Notes under the pieces: model-generated | The model's input: only the letters and a program-made list of their open reading frames with translations | What the model was told of the DNA's origin: nothing | The model's database searches: none | Shown here: one piece after another, positions 50,906-59,249 of the stretch | How positions within the stretch are numbered: position 1 is the stretch's first letter | Layout: each line of letters starts with the position of its first letter | Made by a program: the position numbers and the translations under genes | Origin: CAWUKT01 sp963923035 | GTDB taxonomy: Bacteria; Bacteroidota; Bacteroidia; J057; JADKCL01 | DNA: 64,000 nucleotides | Assembly: GCA_963923035.1 (NCBI GenBank) | Contig: CAWUKT010000024.1 | Coordinates: 1-64,000, forward strand | Reading direction: 5' to 3'

Positions 50906-53900
50906 TCAAAAGAAGAAATTGGTTCCGATAAGCAACACCTGATCTACATCGGAGACAGAGTAGGTGCCTTGTAAAATAAAGGAATCCATGATATTGAAAA
51001 ATACACCGCCTCCGAAGCTGTTGTGCCAAAGTGTCGAGGATTCTCCGTCTTCCCAAACCCGGGCAAAGTCCGCGTGGCCCAGGATTCCCATGTCAAAGGG
51101 GGCCAGGTAGTTGCGGATCTTCAGGAAGCTCGACCGGAACTCGATGTTGTGGTAGGTGGCGGTACGGCCCGAAAAGCGATTTCGTTGGACGCCACGGAAG
51201 TTTTGGAATCCGTTGAGGAAACTCGCCTGGAAAAAGGCATAGTCACCGACGTTGTGCTCGATTCCGGACCGGAAGTTCAAGGTGGTCTTCCGCTTTCCGA
51301 TGTTGAGCGGGAGGTATAACCTGAGCTCCGAGGAGAGTTTGACGTAGTTGACCGGGCTGGATTCCACGGCGGTATTCCACAGGGCGCCCGCCCTGAACTC
51401 AATGCCGCGGCCCGGGTACAGCTGGCCGTCTTTGTTGCTGTAGACGTAGTCTGCTTTGGCGCCCACAAAATTTTGGGGCTCCAGTTCCCAGTCGTTGACT
51501 GGAGTCACCGGGGGACTGGAAAATCCAGTCCGCTCCAGATTGGCCCCGACCAATAGCTTTTGGGAGCCAGTCGAAGACTGGAATTTTAGGGCCGGACGGA
51601 AGAAATAATTGTCCATCCGCACCCTGAACATCGCCGGATCGTTGGTAATGGACTCCGCTTCATTTCCCGCTCCGAAATACTGAAACACCAAGGGCGTCGT
51701 CACATCAATTTCTCCCGCAAAATCCACCTTCCCGATGGCATCGATATAGTCAAACTTGTAATTGAATTTGAAGCCATTGGAACCGAAGGCGTAGTGGGCA
51801 AAAACCGTGTGATTGCTCTTGTAAGGCTGCTTTTTGAAGCCATAATTGACGTAGTTCACGCCCGGGCCCAGGTAGAAGCCATCGTTGGGGTTGAAGCCGA
51901 GCGAGGGAAATGGCGAAAGGAGATTGTAGGTGAAGTCCTTCCGGTCAAAATCGTAGGTTTGGGACTCTTTCCGCAAGTTCACCTTGGTTTCTTTGCCTCC
52001 CTCCACTTCGTCCTGTTTCTCCGAATCGTAAATCCGGGTCAGTTTTCTCAATCCCGAAACCGACGACTCATCTTTGTACACATCTTCCTTGTCCCCACCG
52101 ACGATGCGAACCAAAATGCTGGATTTGGATTCCCCGGTGATGTGGTATTCGTCCTTGCCGTCCAGCCCATACAGCCGGATTTCGCGGGTATCGGCAGCAT
52201 CAAAAACCCGGTGGTAATACCGCATTTCCTTCTGCGCCTTGCCTTTTTTCAACGGATAAATGCTCACCTCGACGTTCCCATCCTCCATCCGCTTGACTTC
52301 AAAGAAGTCGTTTTTCAGGGTCCCGGGAACATTCACTTCCCGGGCCAGGATTTCGTAATACGTTTCGGCAAACTGGATCAGATTGTCCCGGCGCGCCTTC
52401 AAAGTCGCAATGATTTCCTCTCCCGTCAGCTCAAAGGCCTCCGCCGGAAAGCCCCGAATGCTCTTTTCAATGACTTCATCCGTCATGTTCTGCTGGAGCT
52501 TCTCCGCCGTCCGTTTCCAATCCTCCCGGTCAGATTCGATGAGAAAGGACCGGTCGAAAAACATTGCGTTGAAGTTTTGGCCGGCCATGTCCCGAACCCG
52601 GTTGTCGAAGGGTTGGAGCTTCCGGACCGCCCACTTTCGGTTGGCGATGTTCATGATGAGGCCATCGATCTCGAAGAAGGCCTGGTCGCGGTCCCGGGGA
52701 ATCGGCCGGTAGTAAGTCCAGTCCCCTTCTTTGTAGGTTCCCCAGCGCCATTGGTCATCGTGGCGGTCCCAATCCCCGATCAGGATGTCAAACAGGCGGG
52801 CATTCAGGACATAGTCCTTGTCCGCTTTGTGCTTGTATTTGCCGTGCATCTTGTGGATGGCATCCTTGTAGTTCATGACCTTTTCCGAATTGCCAAAGCT
52901 CGGCGCGTCGCTCATGTCTCCATTGGGGCGCTCCTCAAAGAGGCAAAACATCCCGCCGAATTCCTCGCGGTATTCGCCCAGGCCCGGGTCATCGGGCACG
53001 TAGACAAGGCGGGGGTTGGAGTGGTAGACCCCCGCGGCATCCGAGAGCTCGGGGATGACCACCGAAGCGTAGGGATGGGAACCGGCCATGCCGTCGTAGA
53101 TCGCGTCCTGGACGATGGTGCCCCGCATGCTGCGGGAGGTCAGGAAGGTGGAATTCTTCTTGATTCCCCGCAAGGCGTACTGCTTCCCGTCCGGTCCCTC
53201 CATGCGGAGGGAAAGGGTTTGCATCCCACCTCCTTTTTTGACCGGAGTGAGCCCGCCCTCCTCATAGTGCAGGTCCAGATAGGGCACGCTGATCGGCGTG
53301 GTCCACAGGTCCCGATTGAGGTCGCCCAACCAAAACCGCTTGAATTTGCCGCTCAGGAACTGCGAATCGGGGACGACGACCGCGTACATGTCTTTGTAGG
53401 ACTTCTTTTCGAAGGATTGGGGAGCATCGTTTTTGACGACTTCCCGGGAGAATAGCTGTTGGTGAAAAGAAGAAGAGTAGCTGCCGGAAGAATCGTTGAC
53501 AGTGAAAAATTCCAACCAGATTTCTCCATTGTCATAGTATTCGATCTCGCAGAATCCCTTTTTCCGCGCCCCAAAATCCAGTCTGTTGTTCAATTTCAGG
53601 TGGGTCACCTTGCTCCCGCTTCCACTGACAATGTGGTGGACCCGGTTTTGTTTCGTGTACTGAAGGTTGTGCTCGTGGCCGGCGACATAAATGACGTTGT
53701 CGTATTCGTTCATGGCCGCGAACAGCTGCTGCTTCATCTCCTGGTAGCGGGGATGGGTGATGTCCTGGGGATGGCCCAGGAATTTCCGGTACCAGGGATA
53801 AATGCTGCCCAGAACGGGCAGGGGCACGTAAGCGTTGTCGTTGATCTCGCGCAACGGGAATAGGTGTTCCCGCATGCTGAAGTGGCCGCCGTGGTGGCCG

Positions 53901-54595
53901 TTGCTGAACAGCGGGTGGTGACCCGCGACGATGACATTCTGGTTGCGGTACTTTTTGAGGAGGTCCTGAAAGGCCACCATGAATTCCTGCGTACTGCGCA
54001 CATCACAGCCATCCTTCTCCCCCACCGGCCGCTCGAAGCGGTGGATCCACCATTGGGTGTCGATGACGATCATGACCAGTCCCGGGGCCAGTTTGACCAG
54101 TTCCGGGCCCGGACAGCCATCGTTGGGCATGAATACATTTCCCCGGTCCAAATAGTCCTGGATATAATCTTCCTGCCGCTTGACGTGTTTCCAGCCATCC
54201 TTTCCGTGCCGGTCCCAATCGTGGTTGCCGGGGATGAACACAATCTCCCCGTCGAAATTCTTCACGGTCTCCAATTGGATATCGATCCGTTTTTCGTCCT
54301 GCTCCCGCATGTCACTCGATTTCTTGTGCAGCCCGGCCGGATAGATATTGTCCCCCAGGAATACCACACCCGAATTTTCGGGATCGGCCTGTTGTAACAG
54401 TCCTTCCAGGTTGTTGAGGTTGGGGCCGGACTTTTCCGGGCTGTCCCCCACGTCACCGATCAGGTACAGCGAATACGACAGGTTCCCCGTGGGCTGAGGG
54501 GCGGGGCCATCCAACTTGAGCTTGGTATGTTCCAGCTTCTGGGTCCCGCATCCGGCGAGGATCAACAGGAGGAAAATGGCACTTATAGTTTTCAT
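50906..54595 (-). CDS. Metallophosphoesterase fused to an Omp85-like outer-membrane barrel
   Basis: A 1,229-aa lipoprotein from ATG 54595 (MKTISAIFLLLILAGC lipobox). The N-terminal calcineurin-like phosphoesterase (about 30-330) shows all metal motifs: GDVGD, LGDNIYP, PGNHDWDRHG, AGHHPLFSNGHHGGH and AGHEHN. A middle region (about 400-800) contains a segment (FDILIGDWDRHDDQWRWG, PIPRDRDQAFF) like kinase-fold/HipA-type proteins. The C-terminal 400 residues form a surface-antigen (BamA/TamA-like) barrel with FRGVQRNRFSGRTATYHNIEFR. It would place a phosphatase at the outer membrane. It overlaps the SdiA-regulated-like gene by four bases (ATGA). Confidence 0.88.
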   Translation of the reverse strand: MKTISAIFLLLILAGCGTQKLEHTKLKLDGPAPQPTGNLSYSLYLIGDVGDSPEKSGPNLNNLEGLLQQADPENSGVVFLGDNIYPAGLHKKSSDMREQDEKRIDIQLETVKNFDGEIVFIPGNHDWDRHGKDGWKHVKRQEDYIQDYLDRGNVFMPNDGCPGPELVKLAPGLVMIVIDTQWWIHRFERPVGEKDGCDVRSTQEFMVAFQDLLKKYRNQNVIVAGHHPLFSNGHHGGHFSMREHLFPLREINDNAYVPLPVLGSIYPWYRKFLGHPQDITHPRYQEMKQQLFAAMNEYDNVIYVAGHEHNLQYTKQNRVHHIVSGSGSKVTHLKLNNRLDFGARKKGFCEIEYYDNGEIWLEFFTVNDSSGSYSSSFHQQLFSREVVKNDAPQSFEKKSYKDMYAVVVPDSQFLSGKFKRFWLGDLNRDLWTTPISVPYLDLHYEEGGLTPVKKGGGMQTLSLRMEGPDGKQYALRGIKKNSTFLTSRSMRGTIVQDAIYDGMAGSHPYASVVIPELSDAAGVYHSNPRLVYVPDDPGLGEYREEFGGMFCLFEERPNGDMSDAPSFGNSEKVMNYKDAIHKMHGKYKHKADKDYVLNARLFDILIGDWDRHDDQWRWGTYKEGDWTYYRPIPRDRDQAFFEIDGLIMNIANRKWAVRKLQPFDNRVRDMAGQNFNAMFFDRSFLIESDREDWKRTAEKLQQNMTDEVIEKSIRGFPAEAFELTGEEIIATLKARRDNLIQFAETYYEILAREVNVPGTLKNDFFEVKRMEDGNVEVSIYPLKKGKAQKEMRYYHRVFDAADTREIRLYGLDGKDEYHITGESKSSILVRIVGGDKEDVYKDESSVSGLRKLTRIYDSEKQDEVEGGKETKVNLRKESQTYDFDRKDFTYNLLSPFPSLGFNPNDGFYLGPGVNYVNYGFKKQPYKSNHTVFAHYAFGSNGFKFNYKFDYIDAIGKVDFAGEIDVTTPLVFQYFGAGNEAESITNDPAMFRVRMDNYFFRPALKFQSSTGSQKLLVGANLERTGFSSPPVTPVNDWELEPQNFVGAKADYVYSNKDGQLYPGRGIEFRAGALWNTAVESSPVNYVKLSSELRLYLPLNIGKRKTTLNFRSGIEHNVGDYAFFQASFLNGFQNFRGVQRNRFSGRTATYHNIEFRSSFLKIRNYLAPFDMGILGHADFARVWEDGESSTLWHNSFGGGVFFNIMDSFILQGTYSVSDVDQVLLIGTNFFF

Positions 54596-55389
54596 GGGGA
54601 TGGCGTTTGGGGGGCAAATCGGAGCAGAGTAGGGGTCGTTTTGTTCTTTTCGTTGGAAATGAAGAGGGTGCCGGAAGGGGAAAAGGTAATGCCTTCGGGT
54701 TGCTGGAAAATGGACTTGCTCAATTGGGTTTGGAATTTCTTGGTGCCGTCCGGATTCAGCACCAGCAGGGTCCTCGACGCAGAACTCAGGAGATAGAGGT
54801 CTCCGTTGGGGTGGAGGGCGATACCCGAGGACTTGAAATTGGAGTGGATTCCCTCCTTGGACAATTGGAGGAAGGGTTCTTCCGCGTAGGTATGGGAGGT
54901 CAGGGAAAAGGAATAAATGAAAATGGAATTCCGTTGGGATTTTTTCCCGTGTTCCTTGCAGGCCACCAGCAGCCGTTGGTTTTGACCATCGGCGCAAATC
55001 CCCTCAAAGTCAAACCCTTCTGAGTCCGGGAATTTGTATTTTTTTGATTTTCCCGATTCGTCCACCTCAAAAATAGCCCCATCACTTCGGAGGACATAGT
55101 AGGCGTTTTCCCATTGCGTCACCCCCTCAAAATCTCCTTCCTTTCCAAAATCCATCCGAGATTCCACTTCCCCCGTTTCCACGTTCAAAAAGTAGATTCT
55201 CGCTTTCTCATCCTGCACACAAGCCACTGTCTTCGAATCCACCCAATGCAAGCCGGAAATCTCATTCAACTGCTTTTCCAGATTTTGTATCTGGCCGGGC
55301 GAGGTGAAGTCAAACTGGAAGGGCTGGGCACTGCACGAACCCAGAAATACCCCAAGGCCGGCTATGCAAACCACCTTGAGGTAAACCAT
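54592..55389 (-). CDS. SdiA-regulated-like lipoprotein (beta-propeller)
   Basis: About 265 aa with a lipoprotein signal (LGVFLGSC). The body has propeller repeats: ISGLHWVDSKTVACVQDEKARIYFLNVETGEV, FEGVTQWENAYYVLRSDGAIFEVD, FEGICADGQNQRLLVACKEH, SGIALHPNGDLYLLSSASRTLLVLNPDG and PEGITFSPSGTLFISNEKN. This matches the SdiA-regulated/YjiK group. An ATG at 55422 would overlap ppk1; 55389 is preferred. The coupling with the phosphoesterase-barrel gene (ATGA overlap) suggests a joint envelope role. Confidence 0.85.
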   Translation of the reverse strand: MVYLKVVCIAGLGVFLGSCSAQPFQFDFTSPGQIQNLEKQLNEISGLHWVDSKTVACVQDEKARIYFLNVETGEVESRMDFGKEGDFEGVTQWENAYYVLRSDGAIFEVDESGKSKKYKFPDSEGFDFEGICADGQNQRLLVACKEHGKKSQRNSIFIYSFSLTSHTYAEEPFLQLSKEGIHSNFKSSGIALHPNGDLYLLSSASRTLLVLNPDGTKKFQTQLSKSIFQQPEGITFSPSGTLFISNEKNKTTPTLLRFAPQTPSP

Positions 55390-55411
55390 GATATGTCTTG
55401 GGGTTAGATGC

Positions 55412-57451
55412 TCAATGCGCATGTAGCTCTTCCAATTGAGGTTCCTGGGCTTTCTGAACCAGTCTAAACATTTTCTGCTGGGAAGACATCGTCTCTTTGC
55501 CTTCCACGTACCGGTTGTTCTCCAACGGCAAGCGCCCTTTCACGCTGTCATTCAATTGAATTTCCATTTCGTCCAGGAGCAGTTGCTCGAGTTTAGGGGT
55601 GGAAATGGGGAAGGCCACTTCGACGCGCCGGGACAGGTTGCGGGTCATCCAATCCGCCGAGGCGAGATAGGTTTCGGATTCGCCTGCGTTGGCGAAATGG
55701 TAGATGCGGGTATGTTCCAAAAACTTTCCCAGAACGCTTACAACGCGGATATTCTGCCTTTGGGAGGGCGACAAGGGGACCAGACAATTGATTCCCCGGA
55801 CCACCATCTCCACCTTCACGCCCTTGTCGGCGGCCTTCCGCAACGCGGCGATCATTTCGGGATCTTCCAGGCTATTCATTTTGAGCCGAATATTCGCCTT
55901 CCGACCTGCTTTCGCGTGGTCGATTTCCCGGCTGATTTTATCCAGCAGAGAGCTGCGCAGCGAGAAGGGAGCGACCAACAATTGGGTGGTCTCAATCTCG
56001 TCGGACTTCCCGGCCAAAAATTGAAATACCCGGCGAATATCATCCCCGATGGCCGCATCGGCGGTCAACAGGCCGTGGTCGGCGTAAATCCGCGAAGATT
56101 TCTCGTTCAGGTTGCCCGTTCCCAGATAGTTGTATTGCACTGTACCCGCCTCTTCCTCCCGCAAAACCGAGAACAGCTTGGCATGCACCTTCTTGTCCGG
56201 AATTCCGTACGCCACCGTCGCGCCCGCCGCTTCGAGGCGGTCTCCCCAGAAAATATTGTTCTCCTCGTCAAACCGGGCCTGCACTTCGTCCATCACAAAC
56301 ACCTTCTTCCCGGCCAAGGCGGCCTTTTCCAACGCGGAACAGATCGCAGAATTGGAGGCAACGCGGTACAGCGTCACATAAATTTCCTTGACCTGGGCGT
56401 CCTCACAGGCCCTTTCCAGAAACTTTACGACATATTCAAAGCTCTGGTAGGGGAAACTGAAGAAGATGTCCTGTTGCTTGAGGACCGAGAACCAATCGGT
56501 GGCTGTGTCAAATTCGGGAACCGGGACCAGCGGTGATTCATCCTGGGTTTCCTCCGCGGGGCGGGGGAAGCTGAAGAAATCATAAAAGTTGTGGTAAGTC
56601 CCGCCGGGCGTCATCCCGGAGAGATCGATCCCGACCTTTTTGCGGAGCAGGTTGATCTCGTTGAAGGGAATCGATTGGTCAAACAACAACCTGGCCGGCA
56701 AGCCACTTTCCCGCTTCTTGATGCTTTTTTTGATCTTCTGAACGAAGTCCGGTTCGTCCTCATTGTCGAGGTAAAGGTCCGCGTCGCGGGAGACCTTGAT
56801 GGCATACGCCTGATAGTTGCCCGGCACCAGTTTGTCGGCGTTCAACCGGAAGACATCGTCCAATTGCAGCACCCTTTTTACCCCCTCCATTTCACCCAAT
56901 TCCAGGAACCTCCCCAAAACCGAATAGTCCAGGGCCGATACCGCCCGCTGGGTTCCATTCGTCCACAACAGATAGACCCGTTGATTTTCCAGCTCCAGCT
57001 GGGTTTCCGGAGTCAGTTGAATGAGCTCGGTTTTTCCCAAAAAGTGGCTGTCAAATAGCTCGCGGGCGACTTTTGCATCACGATCCGTCACGTCGGAGAG
57101 GCCCAACAGCTTCACGCCCCGGGCCTCAAATGCTGGTAGAATCTCGTTTCGGAAGACCTTCCCCAACCGTGCTTGTTGGTTTTCGACGGTTTCGAAGATG
57201 GCGTTCAACAAATAGGAGGGCTTGTACCCAAATTTGTTCTTCTTGTCCCCCTTGTACCGCAACGTAAATCTCAGGGCCGCAATCCTGACCTTGTAGAACT
57301 CTTCCAGATTGGAGGAATAAATGGCCAGAAAATTCAGCCGGTCTCCCAGCGGAACCTCCGGGTCCTCGGCCTCCTGCAACACCCGCTCGTTGAAGGACAG
57401 CCAGCTGAGGTCCCTGTCCAAAAACTCGGTGTGGTTTATTTTTTGTCCCAT
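55412..57451 (-). CDS. ppk1: Polyphosphate kinase 1
   Basis: Makes inorganic polyphosphate from ATP. At 679 aa it has the usual four-domain length. The N-terminal domain starts FLDRDLSWLSFNERVLQEAEDPEVPLGDRLNFL. The catalytic phospholipase-D-like domains contain MDEVQARFDEENNIFW, KVHAKLFSVLREE (His nucleophile) and YLGTGNLNEKSSRIYADHGLLTAD. The C-terminal domain has VRGINCLVPL and FLEHTRIYHFAN. It is separated by 69 nt from the cyclase gene upstream and by 22 nt from the next gene. Polyphosphate and cyclic-nucleotide signalling genes thus sit together. Confidence 0.96.
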   Translation of the reverse strand: MGQKINHTEFLDRDLSWLSFNERVLQEAEDPEVPLGDRLNFLAIYSSNLEEFYKVRIAALRFTLRYKGDKKNKFGYKPSYLLNAIFETVENQQARLGKVFRNEILPAFEARGVKLLGLSDVTDRDAKVARELFDSHFLGKTELIQLTPETQLELENQRVYLLWTNGTQRAVSALDYSVLGRFLELGEMEGVKRVLQLDDVFRLNADKLVPGNYQAYAIKVSRDADLYLDNEDEPDFVQKIKKSIKKRESGLPARLLFDQSIPFNEINLLRKKVGIDLSGMTPGGTYHNFYDFFSFPRPAEETQDESPLVPVPEFDTATDWFSVLKQQDIFFSFPYQSFEYVVKFLERACEDAQVKEIYVTLYRVASNSAICSALEKAALAGKKVFVMDEVQARFDEENNIFWGDRLEAAGATVAYGIPDKKVHAKLFSVLREEEAGTVQYNYLGTGNLNEKSSRIYADHGLLTADAAIGDDIRRVFQFLAGKSDEIETTQLLVAPFSLRSSLLDKISREIDHAKAGRKANIRLKMNSLEDPEMIAALRKAADKGVKVEMVVRGINCLVPLSPSQRQNIRVVSVLGKFLEHTRIYHFANAGESETYLASADWMTRNLSRRVEVAFPISTPKLEQLLLDEMEIQLNDSVKGRLPLENNRYVEGKETMSSQQKMFRLVQKAQEPQLEELHAH

Positions 57452-57520
57452 AATTGGTCGGAATATTTCTTTTGTTCGGCGAAAAGTGGCCCATCGCCGG
57501 AGGGGCGCGGAAGGTCCTTC

Positions 57521-58732
57521 CTATTTGAGTTTCATGATGCGAACCGGTTGTTCAATTCCCCTCAATTCCACCTCCCCGAGGTCTTCAGAGGCGTATTCAT
57601 TTTCCAGACAAGCCGCCATTACGCTCTCAGAAACCAGGAATTCGCTGTCAAATTTCTTGTTGAGCGGTTCAATCCTGGCGGCAATGATGACATTTCGGCC
57701 CGTCAGGGAATAGGACTTACGGCTTTCGTTTCCAATGTTCCCGGCGATGATATTTCCGGAGTGCAGCCCGATCCCCACCTTGACTTCGGGGATTTTTCCC
57801 GATTCCGACAGTTCCCGTGCCACTTCCAGGACTTTGTATCCCGCCTGAACGGCATTGTCCGCATGGTTGGGGTCCGCCTTGGGGGCGCCAAACACCGCCA
57901 TGATCCCATCTCCGAGCAACTGTAAGACGACGCCGTGGTGCTGCTGAATCGTTTCGATCCAGGCCCCAAACACGAGGTTCTGAAACTCGGCCACTTCCCG
58001 GGGCGTCCGGGAATCAGCCAGGTAGGTAAAGCCCCGAATGTCCATGAACATCACCGTGGCATCGTAATTTCTGGCCTGGAGATCCTGTGCCGTCTCAATC
58101 ATCTCACTGGCGATCTCCTGGGATATTTGTTGTCCGAACAGGCCCTTCACCCGTTCCAACAGTTTTTGGGCCAGGGCCTGCTCCTGCATTAGTTTTCGCT
58201 CCGTTCGATCGGTCGTGTCCACGAAGAAATTGATCAGCAATGAGCCGGTGATGATGACCGACACGCCCGAAATGATATTGATGATGGAGGTCAGATTCTC
58301 TGGCAATGGGTAGACTGGCTCCTGAAAGAGAAAGTACATCGAGGTATAGACCACCGAGAGGAGAGCCAGCAAAGAAAGTTGAAGGCCCCGTTTCCAACGG
58401 GGGTTGAAAAAGACCAGTCCGGCCAGGTACATGACAAAATAATGGGCTCCAAAAGCCCAGCCCATGTAATATGTCGCCAATGTTTGGTGCAACAGCAATT
58501 CAGAAAAAGCAAACACGAAGGCTGTGCTCAGGCGGCCCCGCCGGTTGAAGAAAAGGGCCACTGCAAATGCAGGAACGCTGAAAATCAGGTTGAACCAGGC
58601 CATTTCTGTAACCCCGATCCACAAAAACAACAATACAGCCATCCCATGCCCAATCAAGCCCATCCAATAGGCGCCATTGGTGATCATGTAGAAGTGCTGA
58701 TCCTTGTGATCTTGAAAATGAACTCTTTCCAT
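57521..58732 (-). CDS. Membrane class III adenylate/guanylate cyclase
   Basis: 403 aa from the ATG at 58732; a GTG at 58747 is also in frame. The N-terminal 170 residues have six or so membrane helices, with no known sensor name. A coiled stretch (ERKLMQEQALAQKLLERVKGLFG) leads to the catalytic domain (about 210-400), with MFMDIRGFTYLADS (first metal Asp), LLGDGIMAVFGAPK (second Asp region) and KVGIGLHSGNIIAGNIGNESRKSYSLTG. It is related to bacterial CyaA-type adenylate cyclases. The choice of ATP, GTP or a pyrimidine nucleotide cannot be settled by eye. It heads the block that also holds the HD-PycTM gene. Confidence 0.9.
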   Translation of the reverse strand: MERVHFQDHKDQHFYMITNGAYWMGLIGHGMAVLLFLWIGVTEMAWFNLIFSVPAFAVALFFNRRGRLSTAFVFAFSELLLHQTLATYYMGWAFGAHYFVMYLAGLVFFNPRWKRGLQLSLLALLSVVYTSMYFLFQEPVYPLPENLTSIINIISGVSVIITGSLLINFFVDTTDRTERKLMQEQALAQKLLERVKGLFGQQISQEIASEMIETAQDLQARNYDATVMFMDIRGFTYLADSRTPREVAEFQNLVFGAWIETIQQHHGVVLQLLGDGIMAVFGAPKADPNHADNAVQAGYKVLEVARELSESGKIPEVKVGIGLHSGNIIAGNIGNESRKSYSLTGRNVIIAARIEPLNKKFDSEFLVSESVMAACLENEYASEDLGEVELRGIEQPVRIMKLK

Positions 58733-59249
58733 TTTGACGTTGGTCACTGCCTTTGGTTCAAAAATAAAGTAGGAACTAAAACAATCTTTAACACATATTC
58801 CCGGTTCTTGTACACTTTTTCCCGATCTCCCCTTTTTCCCCGGAAATCTGCCCCGCTATCGAATTCAGATTGCCTGAAACCGTCTCCCCATCGCTCCCAT
58901 CATAAATAGCACTTTTCCTTTCTGATATTCAACCCCTTAGGCCAATACCACACAAGGCAAGTAAAACCACCCTCAAGGTCAGCAAAAAATTTCCGGTCCG
59001 GGGCATTTTCAATTTCTCCCTTTCCTCCGCTAGTTCCCTGATATTCATATTCTCCACTCGCCAAAAGTTTCCTTCCTCCCCCAGATGCAATTTTTCCGTT
59101 CCCTCCTGCTTTCGGACATTTCACTGATTTTTCCCCGGAGGTTCGAACAATTTCCCTTGACTTTCGAACTATATATGACGATTTTTAGAATCTTAGCATA
59201 AGACCCCTCGGTCAACGTCTATAAGCCGCCACGCTAAACCTAAACAGAG
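58733..59249. other. Divergent intergenic region between the cyclase and the giant ORF
   Basis: 517 nt without a convincing gene. TATTTTTG (58766-58759, minus strand) lies about 26 nt before the cyclase ATG and may be its -7 element; the -33 spacing is poor. GTTCGAAC at 59154 and TTCGAAC at 59174 form a short pair of related palindromes. Nothing clear marks the promoter of the plus-strand gene at 59250. Confidence 0.4.

Noticed and set aside
51794..53455. Plus-strand 553-codon frame
   Set aside because: It is antisense to the phosphoesterase-barrel gene, whose motifs are unambiguous.
58900..59124. 74-codon minus-strand frame upstream of the giant ORF
   Set aside because: No recognisable sequence and no promoter; it lies in the AT-rich divergent region and looks like chance.
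59150..59161. GGTTCGAAC resembling a tRNA T-loop
   Set aside because: The flanking bases do not form a T-stem, and no acceptor, D-arm or anticodon arm can be drawn around it.
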